Source of the DNA: Lomentospora prolificans
Lineage: Eukaryota > Ascomycota > Sordariomycetes > Microascales > Microascaceae
Direction of reading: 5' to 3'
Assembly: GCA_029532625.1 (NCBI GenBank)
Contig: JARFXM010000011.1
Coordinates: 2,356,001 to 2,420,000 of the forward strand
DNA length: 64,000 bases
Position numbers and translations under genes: made by a program. The notes under the pieces are model-generated. The model had not been told where the DNA came from, did no database searches, and saw only the letters and a program-made list of their open reading frames with translations. Shown one piece after another: positions 1 through 11,293 of this stretch. The stretch's first letter is position 1; each line of letters starts with the position of its first letter.

Positions 1-2703
1 TTCACCACTTCCCACCCAAGGACCCAAGGTGTCCATCCATCATAAACGATCTACAGTCAAAGATCATTAAGGAGAAGCCTATCAGGAACAGTAACTTTGG
101 TGTGTAGCACAGTGGCCGCATCCCCGAACTGGCCTTCGTTTCCCAACTTCGGCTAATATCCTTTTTTTTTACCGGCGGGAAAAAAAAGACGAAAACGGGA
201 AATAGAGAATGGGTGATTAGTAGGCAGTTTTCTAACAGGTATTAGGAAAAGAAAGGGGACGGAAACTTGGACTCATGGTTCAGTAGATATTACGACCGGT
301 AGAAAAAGATACGTATAGCTATACTGGCAGAAAACCATAAACCCCCCCAAGACCTAGATCTGGGCCCCAAAGAGCATCTTCCGAAACTAGGGTTGCCAAT
401 ATAAATCGTATCTCGAGTTCCGTATAATGGGTGGCCGTTGCGAGAAAGCCTCTTACCCTTGCGTCTATGCTTCCGCTAGAAGTGCGTCTCTATGCCTGCG
501 CCCGGTTGAATGCCGCTCTAGCAGAGCAGGCAAACAAGCACACGCTCGGGCAGTAGAGCCGCACCAGATCTTGGACGGATGCTTACTGAACATCCATTGA
601 GTGCGGTTTTGCTGCAGATGTATTGACTGCACAAGCAGACTTCTTCAACTGATGTGTATTGAATCGAGCCCTGATGTGAGTTCTCTTGCCTTCCACCTCT
701 CAATTGATGTGTATTGAGTTGAGCCCTAATGTGAGGCCTCGCCTTTCACCTCTTCGATTGATGTATATTGAATCAAACTCTTAATGTGAGGCCTCCTTCC
801 TTCGCCTCTTCAATTGATATATATTGAGTCCAGCCTAGTGTGAGTCCTCTTACCTTTCGCCTTCTCAATTGATGTATATTGAGGCGAGCCACAATAGGAG
901 TCCTCGCCTTTCCCATTCGCAATTGATGTATATTGGGTCGTATAAGAGTCGAGCCCAATGTAAGTCCCTCTTGCCCATTCACCTTGACCTCTCCAAGACA
1001 CCTTCCCATGCTTAGGACATTCCAGGTGAAAAAATCGACCAATCCACGCGTTCGTTCTGGTCCAATCTGGAGATTCTCGTAATCAGCGCATTCTTTTTGG
1101 GTTCGTTCGTTCAGCGCAGGTTTTGCTGCTCGTTCTGCGTCTGCACCAGGGGGCCTTGGCACAAATTTATGAGCGGGTTTGCCAAGGATTTTAAAGCCTT
1201 TTAGGAATAGCGGCTCCATCTCATAGGACTAGTCTAATGCAAGCTTCTGAAGAGAAGAATGACCTTTTGGTATCACCGATCAGGGTTCTTGACATTTTAA
1301 GCGCGGATGTGTGTTGGTTCCTACCTGCCGTGCCCCTGGTGTCTCATGCGAGCCAGGATTCCTGTCAGCCTTTAGTTTTCATTGCACTTCCCATCTTCAA
1401 TACTACTTGTAACTATGATCCTAATGTTACCCTTCCAATGCCTTCTTATGTCCTACCCACTCTGGCCTACTCCGTAGATCCTGGTTTCAAGATTCTGCAT
1501 CTTAGCTGCCACAGCATCCTGGCTTCTGGTATTATTAATAGCAGAAAAGCCTAACCCCCCTTGTCCCGGATTTCAGTTGAATCAGCCTTGCGCGACTTGA
1601 CACAGTTCTAACAAGGGGTTAGGGACTGCTACTAATGGACGTGGAGAATGTGCACGTAAATCAACTTCATCTTTACCCAGAGGGTATTCGTAGTGTTCCA
1701 GTGAGGGGAACGATGCCATGTATTGATGCATGACATCCTCTTCGACGGTTCCTAGAATATCGATGCAGCGCATACCGCTCTAGGAGCACTTGAGGCATAG
1801 ATGATTACCTGCCTGTTCCGGACATCGTGACTGGTACAAATCGGAAGATGAGCGGTTCAACCTTGCACAACGCTGGCCAAACTAATACCGCCCTCTCGGT
1901 TTTAGCGTCCTCTTTCATGAGAAGGATGCACCGACGGCATGAGGATGACTTCCCCTGCTTATTGCGCATTGTGTAATCTCAAATATCTAGGCTACTTTCA
2001 TGTTGGATTCTGTGGCTCGAGTAGCCCTTGGTTCCTGCGTCTCCCCCATCCCGGGCCGCCAATCCGTAGTCTTAGCTGGCGACAGGTCGGCCAGACTCGC
2101 TAACGGCCCCGGACTTTTAATCTAATTAACCGTGGCATTTGACACACGAAATCATGGGTTTTCATTTTAACTTATCGAGGTCCACATCATTTTCCCATCC
2201 CATTTAGATCCTGCATTGCAACCATTTGAACGGTATTCTGCGCAACCTCGGCAGTATCGAACAATAACGTACGTAAAAGCAGAATCCGGCTGCAGCTGGA
2301 GGATTTAACATTACTTGCGGCGTAATTTCCGTTGCAGCCATTCGTGGAAAACGGGCTGAGGAGAGCGGTTCTCGGCTCCGCCACGACGACCCTGTAGTAA
2401 CCTAGGCCCCCTTTTATGGCCGTAAAATCTCTTGACTAGATATGTCCGGAGTGGGAGGCATGCTCGCTTCTGATTCTGCTGAAAATACGTTGTTTACTTT
2501 AACTTAGGGCGGCTTGACGAAACCTCATCTAGTGCAAAACTGGTTGACTAGCTGTAGTGCGGACTAATACTAGATGTCTAAGGTGACATCCGTGGCCCCT
2601 TGTGATCGATGCCCCCTTGCTATTAGGCCCAAGACTAGAAATCCTTAGATCTTGGCATTAACCGCGCGAGATTGTGGACATCTGCAAGCATCTCCTCGGG
2701 GGG
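1..2703. other. gene-poor stretch at the left edge
   Basis: Apart from the minisatellite, no open frame here has a recognisable domain, convincing intron structure or codon pattern. A 105-codon open frame at 1237-1554 (+) resembles no family known to me. I see no RNA gene. Confidence 0.5.
646..974. repeat. ~55-bp minisatellite, six degenerate copies
   Basis: Six tandem copies start at about 646, 701, 755, 811, 866 and 920, so the period is 54-56 bp. Each begins with a core close to CAATTGATGTATATTGAG, followed by a GAGCC(C)-(A)ATGTGAG-like middle and a C/T-rich tail ending near CACCTCTTC. Divergence among copies shows an old array. Its period is not a multiple of three and it is open in several frames, so the small ORFs over it are by-products. 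Confidence 0.85.
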
Positions 2704-2713
2704 CATATATATG
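2704..2713 (+). promoter_or_regulatory. TATA-like box upstream of the SGNH/FG-GAP gene
   Basis: CATATATATG lies about 120 bp before the chosen ATG at 2830. This is a plausible distance for a fungal core promoter with a short leader. It is a single motif match without other support. Confidence 0.4.
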
Positions 2714-2829
2714 AGACGTACGGGAAGAGCGCTTCAGGGCTTTAGGGAATAAGACAAGCCAGTGGTATTTTGCACCTTCTTTCTTACTCTGGCGGAGCAG
2801 CCACATTGCTGTCGTCCTTACTATCGGCT

Positions 2830-5800
2830 ATGGTTTCCTTCAGGACCACACTGGCCGGTTTCGGCGCAGTGGCCGCTCTTCTCCAGCCATGCATGGCGCT
2901 TCCCCATTCTGCCCACCTCGACGTGTCCCAGTCGCCCAACTACGATGTGAGCATCTTCGGGCGCGCCCAGCCGCCGGGGGATTTCTATCTTCGCATAATG
3001 CCTCTCGGCGCGTCCATCACGGCGGGAGAACATGGTCCTGCAGATGATCCGCTCAAGTGCGGCTACCGGAAGTTCTTGCGCGACCAGCTCCGGCTCAGGG
3101 GATGGAAGGTGAACATGGTCGGGAGTTTCAACAGTGGGAACATGAATGATAACGTGAGCAGCTGCAGCGGACCTCCCGCAATGTATTAGGATATTGTTAA
3201 GCTGATTATGGGGGAGCTAGGACCATGAGGGTGTCTCGGGTGATCGCGTGAATCAGGTGCGGCAGAGGGCTGAGACCGCCGTCTCCACCTGGCTGCCGAA
3301 CGTGGTTCTTATCAACGCGGGGACGAATGATGCGACACAGGAGGATGAGTCTGTTGTCGGTACAGGCCTCAAGATGCGGGCGCTCATCGACACGGTATTT
3401 GCCAAGTCGCCTCATGCCGTGGTTGTTCTCTCAACGCTACTGCCCAACAGTAGGAGAAAAAGCGACGGTTCCAGCTACCAGGGGAACGTCGACACGATCA
3501 ACGCTGAGTACCGCAAGCTCTATCGCGAATACGTTCCACTTGACAAGCATGGCGTGGAGCGCCCCGCATACAAAGTGATACTCGCTGACATGGCCGAATT
3601 CATCACCGCGGCTGACATTCACGACGACACACACCCCACGGTGGAAGGTAATCGGAAGATGGCTGCCGTCTGGGACTGGGCTATTGGCCAGGCCAACGAC
3701 AAGGGATGGCTGAGCGAGCCGAGCAAGTCTGGGACCTTTGAGGACAGCGAGGGGACCAGGACGTGCAAGAAGAAGAAGGGAAGCGGGAACCAAGATGTGC
3801 GCAGCGGGCGACAAGTCCTATACGCTGCCAACTCTGTCATCCGCGACGACGGCACGTACAAGCACGGTTCGCGCCCCAGAGAGGACCGCAACCTACCCCA
3901 ACTAGGCAAAGCTAAGTACACGCATGATGGGCGAATATGGTTTGCGCAGCTTGTCAACGTCTATAATGCGCCGAAGGGAGGCGAGAGGGATGAGTGCATC
4001 TGGGGTTGGAATGAGCCAGTAACAACGAACAGGTACTCCAGGAAGATCAAGTACCGTCTCAACGAAGGAGATGGAGCTTACTCCTCGCAAACGTGGGAGC
4101 TTGATGTCAAGGATGGTGAATATCTCAAGGATCCATGCGGGCTCAACGGTAAGTTTTTTTTTTTTTTTGATAGAATTGACTTGTCTTGCCTACGGTTCTC
4201 CATGTGTGAAGCCTAAGCTAACTAACATGCTATCTCAGATATTCACTGGGGTGATGTTGTAAGTTTTAACACCCAACACTAGGTGCCGGGCGAGACCCCA
4301 AGGATTTTGGCCCCAGACTAACTCTAGCAGAATGGCGATGGATTGGATGACTATATTTGCATTGCTTCCAGTGGAGAAATGTGAGACTATCACCTCCGAA
4401 GAGTTGCCTCCTTTGACTGTCGGGGCCGCCTGCTAACACCGCTCCCAGGTTTGTGTCTCTCAACCTTGGTGGCTCTCCGCCCACGTTCAAGGCTTTGGGC
4501 TCCGTATGTATCAAGCCTGTCTATATTGGTACTTTGGACTGCTAATGAGTGTGTTGGCTAGTATAAAAAACCGGAGAAGGGCCTTGGTCGGGACCATGTG
4601 CGCCTTGGAGATATCGACGGTGACGGCAGACTCGATTACTGCGTAATCCCCGGCTATGGCGACATCTTGTAAGTGAACAACAGCCCTTGGGCGCCAATGA
4701 CGTATTGTTAACACCCCTGAAAGTTGTTGGCGCAATGGCGGCCTTGGCGAGAAGGCGTCGTATTGGCAAGATATGGGACTCGGCAAGCCTATCTTCAAAG
4801 CCAAGGGAATGGGGGACATCAGAGGTGTACGTTTCGGTGAGTTGTTCCATGCCAATTCGACGTGGTCAAGGCTATCGTGACGTTGTAAATACTGACATCA
4901 AGCCCTATCGAAAAGTGGACATCAACGGAGAGTACGTCTGCCACAGGCATTATCTGGAAGCAAAAACAGCGGATTCTAACATGTCTATAGCGGCCGAGCA
5001 GACTGGATCTGGATGGACGAGACTGGAAAGGTTACGACCTATATCAACCAGCGAGGCGATGATAAGTCCATGATTCCGCGATGGCTCGAGGCGGGTGTGA
5101 CCCACTTGGGCATGGGCCAATCTATCGGGGCCGACAGGTCTAAGGTCACCTTTGGTCGGATATTTGGCGACAACGCGCGAGCGGATGTGAGTATTGGGTC
5201 TTCCCAGAACCGCAGGGCGTTCCCCTTGCCCTGCCATGATGCTGACCTGCGCGTAGTACGTGCATGTCCAGGAAGTGTGGAGCGGGGGTTACTATGCATT
5301 CTCGGGTAGGCCTTATGAGAACCTCGGGAGCGGGGGCAGGTTTCAAAAGGGTACGTTCCATCAAAGTTTCATTTCTGAACGCTTCCGCAGCGTCTTGGGA
5401 ACGGCTACTAACGTCGGCCACCAGGCGACGGCATATACTGGGGCGACATGACTGGCACCGGTGTCGATGACTACCTCTGGATCGCCCCGGACGGTGAGGT
5501 ATTCGTGTTCCTCAATAAGAACACAGCAGCGCAATCGGATTTCTACGCGACCTCGGCTTGGAGCACTCCCATCCCAATCAAAACGGGGCTCGACCGCAGA
5601 GCCCTGCACATCGGAGACTGGGATGGTGATGGCAAAGCTGACATCATTGGCATCACCGATCGGAACACCGGCTCGCTGAAAGTATGGCACAGCCGGTGGG
5701 ACGGGAGCCAGTTCCATTGGGACATTCAAGACATTCCCAACAGTGCAAAGTGCAACCAGGGTTGGGGTCTCGGGTACTTTGACCACGGCGCTTACTTTGC

Positions 5801-8182
5801 TGATATCACGTAAGAAAAGAGTTGTTGGCCTTATATATATATATAGTGCGGCTATACTGATCACTCGCACTCTATAGCGGTTCTGGACGTGTCGACTACC
5901 TCTGCATGGAACCGTCCGGACTTACGAGAGCCTGGCTTCGCGACGAGCGAGGAGGCTGGTTCAATGCGGGACAAGTCAAGTTCCACGAAGACCTGGACCG
6001 CGCTAACTACCGCTTCGCGGATGTAAACGGTAAGTTGGTATTGTCTCTCTCTTCGAGCCCCCACTTATAATAACTTTCCATCTCCGACAGGCGACGGAAG
6101 GGCGGATTTGATCTGGACGGACAAGTTCAACGGAGACGCCAAAGTCTGGTATAACCTTCGTCAGGCCGCCGAAAGTGAGCGGGGAAACCTGGGCGGCAGC
6201 CTATTCGAGTGGGAAAGGCCAGTAGAAGCGTTCCTCGGATCTTCTCGAGGACCAAACATGCACTTCCCGAGCCTGGGAGGCCAAGGTCGCGCCGACATGG
6301 TCGGTACGAACCCGACTACTGGACATGTAAGTGGTGGCACACGTCAAACACCCCCATTCCCTAACCTTCCCGCCAAAGAAGTGTACCAGCACAAGGACTA
6401 TTGCTTACTCCTTTGACAAAGGCCTGGATTTGGTTCAATTCATGCCCTGCAGGCGGCGATGACTGGAAAGAAGGCGAAGCCATTCCTGACCATCACCTAC
6501 CTGTCTACACTCCGAAGACCGGCGGTACGCCCGATCCCGGTCCGGACAAGGATGAGCACTGGTTCTGCGGAGGAAACGGCGGCACGTGGAAAACCAAACT
6601 CTGGCAAGAAAAAAATATCGGCGATTGGTTTCTCCGAAGGTAGGCGATGGGGTTTCGCTCCTGCTGTGGCTTTAGATACATATATATCTAACCATCTCTA
6701 ACTCTAGATGCGAGGCATACTCGCACGTCGACAACGACTGGCCCGGCAGGTCTGATGACGTTGAAGGTGTTCCTCGCGTGATTGCCCAATACAATGGCAT
6801 GATCAAAGATGACGCGTGGAACTGGCCCACAGGCTGTGCAAGGTAAGTCTTATGGCTCTAGTCATTTCGAACCGCTATATGCCCTATTAAGAGCCTAACA
6901 TGACGGGTTTTCAGCGTTACTGGGACTTGCACCCTTACCGACAAGACTTTATCGGATGAGGCGACCTGCTTAACATCCCCTGAGAGACCTTTCATCCTCT
7001 GGTCTGCACACAACCTCGCCCTCTTCCTCCAACAGTGGTACAAACAAGTAACGAACGGTATCGACTCCGCCTCGCACTTCACGGCCAAGTTTTCCGACAC
7101 ATTCATATCCTACTCCAGCAGCCCAGGCGCCGCAGCGGCCGCGTGGCTCACCATCTTCAGTGGGTTGTTCGGGACAGCCGGTGCGTTCATACCTGCGCCA
7201 GGCGCTGCTGGTGGTATTCTCACCGCTGCTGCTGGCGCAGCTAGTGTAGCGACCCTGGGCATGACGGAGGATCCCCGCTTCTCAAACTTTGCAGATGCAC
7301 AGGCCAGGCTGGGCACGGTGAAGAAGGAGGTCATAAAGGCGTTGAACAAGTACTTCGACCGCGTCTTGGTGGAGACGCCGCCAGCACATGACTCTGGGCG
7401 CGGGACAGAGCTGGCGAGGATCCTGGAAGATGGCGCCTTCGCTAACCAGGACATTGTTAAGGTGCCCTCAGAAGACATAATGACAGAATGGGTTCAGGCG
7501 TCGCTCATCAGTGGAATGTGGAACAGCGGTAATGTAGCCATCATCAAGTGGTCTAAAGACCATAAGCTGGCTACCCAGTGGGGGTACAGTCCTTGCTTTG
7601 GAAAAGGCGACATTCTGGCTGATCGCACCAGCGCCTGCTTTGATAAGGATCATAACTTCCTCATTGTAAGTTCCAGTTGTGGCGGTGCAGCTAGCCGCAT
7701 CTAGCCAGCTCAGTCCCCGCTCCAGTATCTCGTTTTGCTAACGACTGTGTCCCTAGCTTCGCATGGCCTCGAGCGAAACAAGCGTCGCGGAAAGGAAGAA
7801 GATTCAAGAGGCATTCCCTAAAGTCGGCCAGGATGAGGAGACTCTCAAGCAATATGGACTAACCCAGAAGAAAGTCATCGAATCAGCTATGAGGACCCAG
7901 GCGGCAGCAAACGCTTACCTGGCTACGGATAACATTATGGGCAAGGTTGTCGACAGTGTCCTGAAGAATCCGTCAGAGAACATCGCCGACTATATGCCTA
8001 TTTTTAATACTCCCTTTTGCGACCTCGACAAGGTGAGCAACTTTGAGCTCGGTGTCGCCAACTGTGCGAAGTTGTCAACTCCGAATGATCCAAATATTGC
8101 CAGGGTTTGCCTCCACAGAATGCTCGCGGAAAACTGTAAGAAGTTGGTGCTTGGCAATTCAGAGTGGCCATATGCTGGTTAA
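2830..8182 (+). CDS. Secreted SGNH hydrolase with FG-GAP repeats and an unidentified C-terminal domain
   Basis: I read 17 exons, all junctions in frame, giving about 1398 residues: 2830-3153, 3221-4148, 4239-4258, 4331-4380, 4449-4503, 4562-4668, 4724-4836, 4916-4931, 4991-5186, 5257-5350, 5424-5809, 5878-6029, 6091-6326, 6422-6639, 6718-6842, 6915-7665, 7757-8182. Residues 1-23 look like a signal peptide, so the product is probably secreted. Residues 55-250 are an SGNH/GDSL hydrolase: block I LGASITAG (Ser62), the HEGVSGDRVNQ block, NAGTND (Asn144) and DDTHP (Asp243, His246). At least seven FG-GAP/VCBS calcium-loop repeats follow (for example DIDGDGRLDY, DWDGDGKADI, DVNGDGRADL), expected to fold as a beta-propeller. 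The last ~450 residues begin with a Cys-containing linker, then a long Ala/Gly-rich hydrophobic stretch (coded near 7120-7260) and charged helices; I do not recognise this part. The family suggests an esterase/lipase acting on polysaccharide or lipid esters. The substrate is unknown. Confidence 0.85.
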
Positions 8183-11100
8183 TACGGGTTTCATTGACGC
8201 GTCACACCAACAAGATGGGCGGCACATACTAATCTCCGGCCTTTCACGACTGGACGAAGGTGAATGGTGGTGGTTTGCGCACACAGGGGAAGGGGGGCTA
8301 CTCGGTCATATGTATCCAGGTGAAGGCTATCCTCTCCCCTACAATTACGTGTATTTTTTCTCTTTGTATTTTATTCATCCTTCTCTAGGGCTCCTGGTCC
8401 TCACAGGTATTATTTGAATCTAGTATCTAGTAATATATTTTTAATGCCTGTTATCCTGGAGATTTGTTAGTGAGGTTGGTATTAGACATCCATCCCTGCC
8501 CCCAACCTCCGGCGAGCTCCCAGACAAACCAGACTCAAGAAACCCCAGGGTTCGTGGGCTAAGAGCAGCGGTTGGTGCTGACGCCGGTGCAAGGTGTAAT
8601 CAAGGACGGGGAGAGTAGTGATTTCGGTATACTTCCAGCTCGCTCGCGCGGTGCGTCAGCACTACTGATGGACCTGGTCTGCTTGACCAGGGAATATCGT
8701 GTATCGTATTGAGGCCATGTGAACCACACTGTGGGATCTCAGGACCTCGACACTAATACGCCTCGTTACCTGGATCGTGGATGGAACTTCCGTATCGCTA
8801 GTCCTCCATTTAGGTTAAACGAGGGCAATGTATCTGCGTCTCGGACGGGACTGGCATCCGTATTTGCAATCAGGAACCTTGTTAGCTAAAACTCGATATT
8901 TTGAAAGCTAACAGCCTTTGCTATATCTAAAGGCTTTCCTAGGCATAGGACAGAGCCTGATAGACGCGTGATAAAGTTGAACTGCGTCTCGTTAGAGCGT
9001 TATAGCAGAGATATGGAGACATTGAGGGTGTTCCTGTCGAAAATCTATTGCTATCCCTCGACAAGGGCCACTATCTCACGAGTAGCTGCCTGTCTCTCTG
9101 CACCATGCAAGAGTAAGACGTGCCCTATCGCGAAGATCTGATTTCCATAGCGGGCTAGCACGTTTCCCGCAACAAAGAGAGGGCCGCCGTTCATCACCTC
9201 TTTAGGAGAGACCCATCCTGATATCGTCGGAAAGCCGTGCTGCGGACCCAGGACATGACAGGGTCGTGACGGACAGGGCGAGACGAGGGAAAAGTCTTGC
9301 GCGTGACCATTCGGGTACGGCTCTGGCGGGTACGGGATAGGGTATCATAAGTCTCTGTAATACTTCCTTACGTTGGCAAGAGCAGTCCATACGCTATTGC
9401 CAATCAGGGTGTTGGAGAGTATCCCTCCCGTTGTCACCAATCCATTCACCATGTTTCTCTTTACCCAGGAAGAGAAAAACATCCATGATGTCCCTCATAT
9501 TATGAACAAAGCTCACAGCCCTCCTCATAAGGCTGGAACCTGGCAAGTGCCCAAACCCATGTGTTTAGTCCAAGACACCTAGATCTCACCAGCCAACCAG
9601 CCTTCGAAACAGACATACCTGTTATGCTCTCGGAGAACGCAGCTGAGAGAAGGTACGAAGGGGACTATTTATGGGCTCTTTCACGCGGACCAACTACGCA
9701 GCATCTTAGGCAGTGGAAAGACCAGTCATAGAAACAATGTCTTCCTTTGCCCCTGTCTCCATGCTCTAAGAGAAAGTGAAGTACAGCCAGCACGAGGTTT
9801 TGATCATATCGTGACACAACGCTGGTGTCTTCTCCAAATACAATGTACCAAGTAATTATTATTAAACTATGCAAATATAGCTTTCCCCCTGCTTGCATCA
9901 CATATGACAAGAGGATAACCTGTGAATAGGAACTCTCAGGTAGCTGAGGGAGGTATAAGTGCCTCCGAACTCTAATAGCGGTTGGCATTGGCGAAGCCAG
10001 CTGCAGATCCAATTCGGTTAGCGAGATGCTGGAACCATTTTAGCCGAAGTTGAGCCAGGCCTGAGAAGCCTGACGAAAGAGGGAGGAATATCACATGAGA
10101 CCAAGGCCGCCAAGATTGTCAGATTGGGGACATAATATCACATAATATCTGCCAGTGTTGCGACGGCTCGGCGGAGCCAATGATGTTGATTCTGGAACCT
10201 TGCGCTAATAGAAAGAAATTTTATATGACCGACCGCCGTGAGATAAGTACGCCTCTATGCTAGCAGGAATTGAGATGTTTTTAGATGGCTAAGCTCTATT
10301 ATATCCATTAGAGGAATACTTGACCCTGAGTCTAGTCTATCAAATGAGCTATACCAGGGGACACGGAGCCGTGCCGTCATCAAACTAAATTTTCAACTTC
10401 AATGATACGGAAGATAATACATTCATCACCTCGTAGCACTCCACCTTGGTTCGATACGCGATATTTCTATGGCCTGGGGTAATCCATGAATTTTAAGCGA
10501 GGGCTAGGAATCCATCAATTCAAATAGAGCCAGCCCAGTTGAAACTAAAACCTATCAGCCGACCAGCCGCGTGCCGGGCGCTGCACAGTGAGAGGAAGAG
10601 TAATACTCTTGATATTATTACCATTAGTCAGTCACCCTGTGCAACTTGCGAAGCACACAAAATCACGAGTCGGAAGCCTAATCGGAAGCCAAGTATGAAG
10701 TTACTCTTATGCTTCGCAATTGTTTTCAACTCAGAAGTATTGGGGGCAGCACCTTCCTCCTCTCGTGCCGAACGCAACCGCGTTATATCCATATGAATTC
10801 GTACAAACGGGAAGAACCATAAGAATCCCAAGATAATAGATAGCTAAACGGATACAAGATATGCTTCCGAAGTTAGGCTACTGCCAGGCCTGTGTATACA
10901 AAGGACTTTGATGTCTTCCACTCCCACCTAGCTTGGTCTGTAACCTGAGACATCCATGGATCGCTGCTCTGATTCCTGCAGGCCCCAAAACCGCGAGAAG
11001 CCGAGCGCGTCATCTGCAATAAAACGCCATGCTATGCCATGTTTAAAAGGTGAACGAGATACATAGTACAAGATTTCTGTGGCGCTATACAATTAACAAA

Positions 11101-11293
11101 GAAAATAGTATTGCGTTTGCCGGTGATTTGGTGGCAGTTGCTACACCCGTTTTGGCGGATGTTCACCTGAACCCTTTGATCCATTACCCCGTTGTTGAAG
11201 TACTAGGGTTAAAGTACGAGTATTTGGATTAGGTGGTTCCACCCGTCGAAATTGACCTCTCATAGAAAGTCTAGTTGTTCGTCGACGCGCATT
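8183..11293. other. intergenic, no gene seen
   Basis: This 3.1-kb gap between the convergent SGNH and SUZ12 genes has only short open frames (longest about 115 codons) without domains. I see no tRNA, repeat array or transposase motif. Confidence 0.5.
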
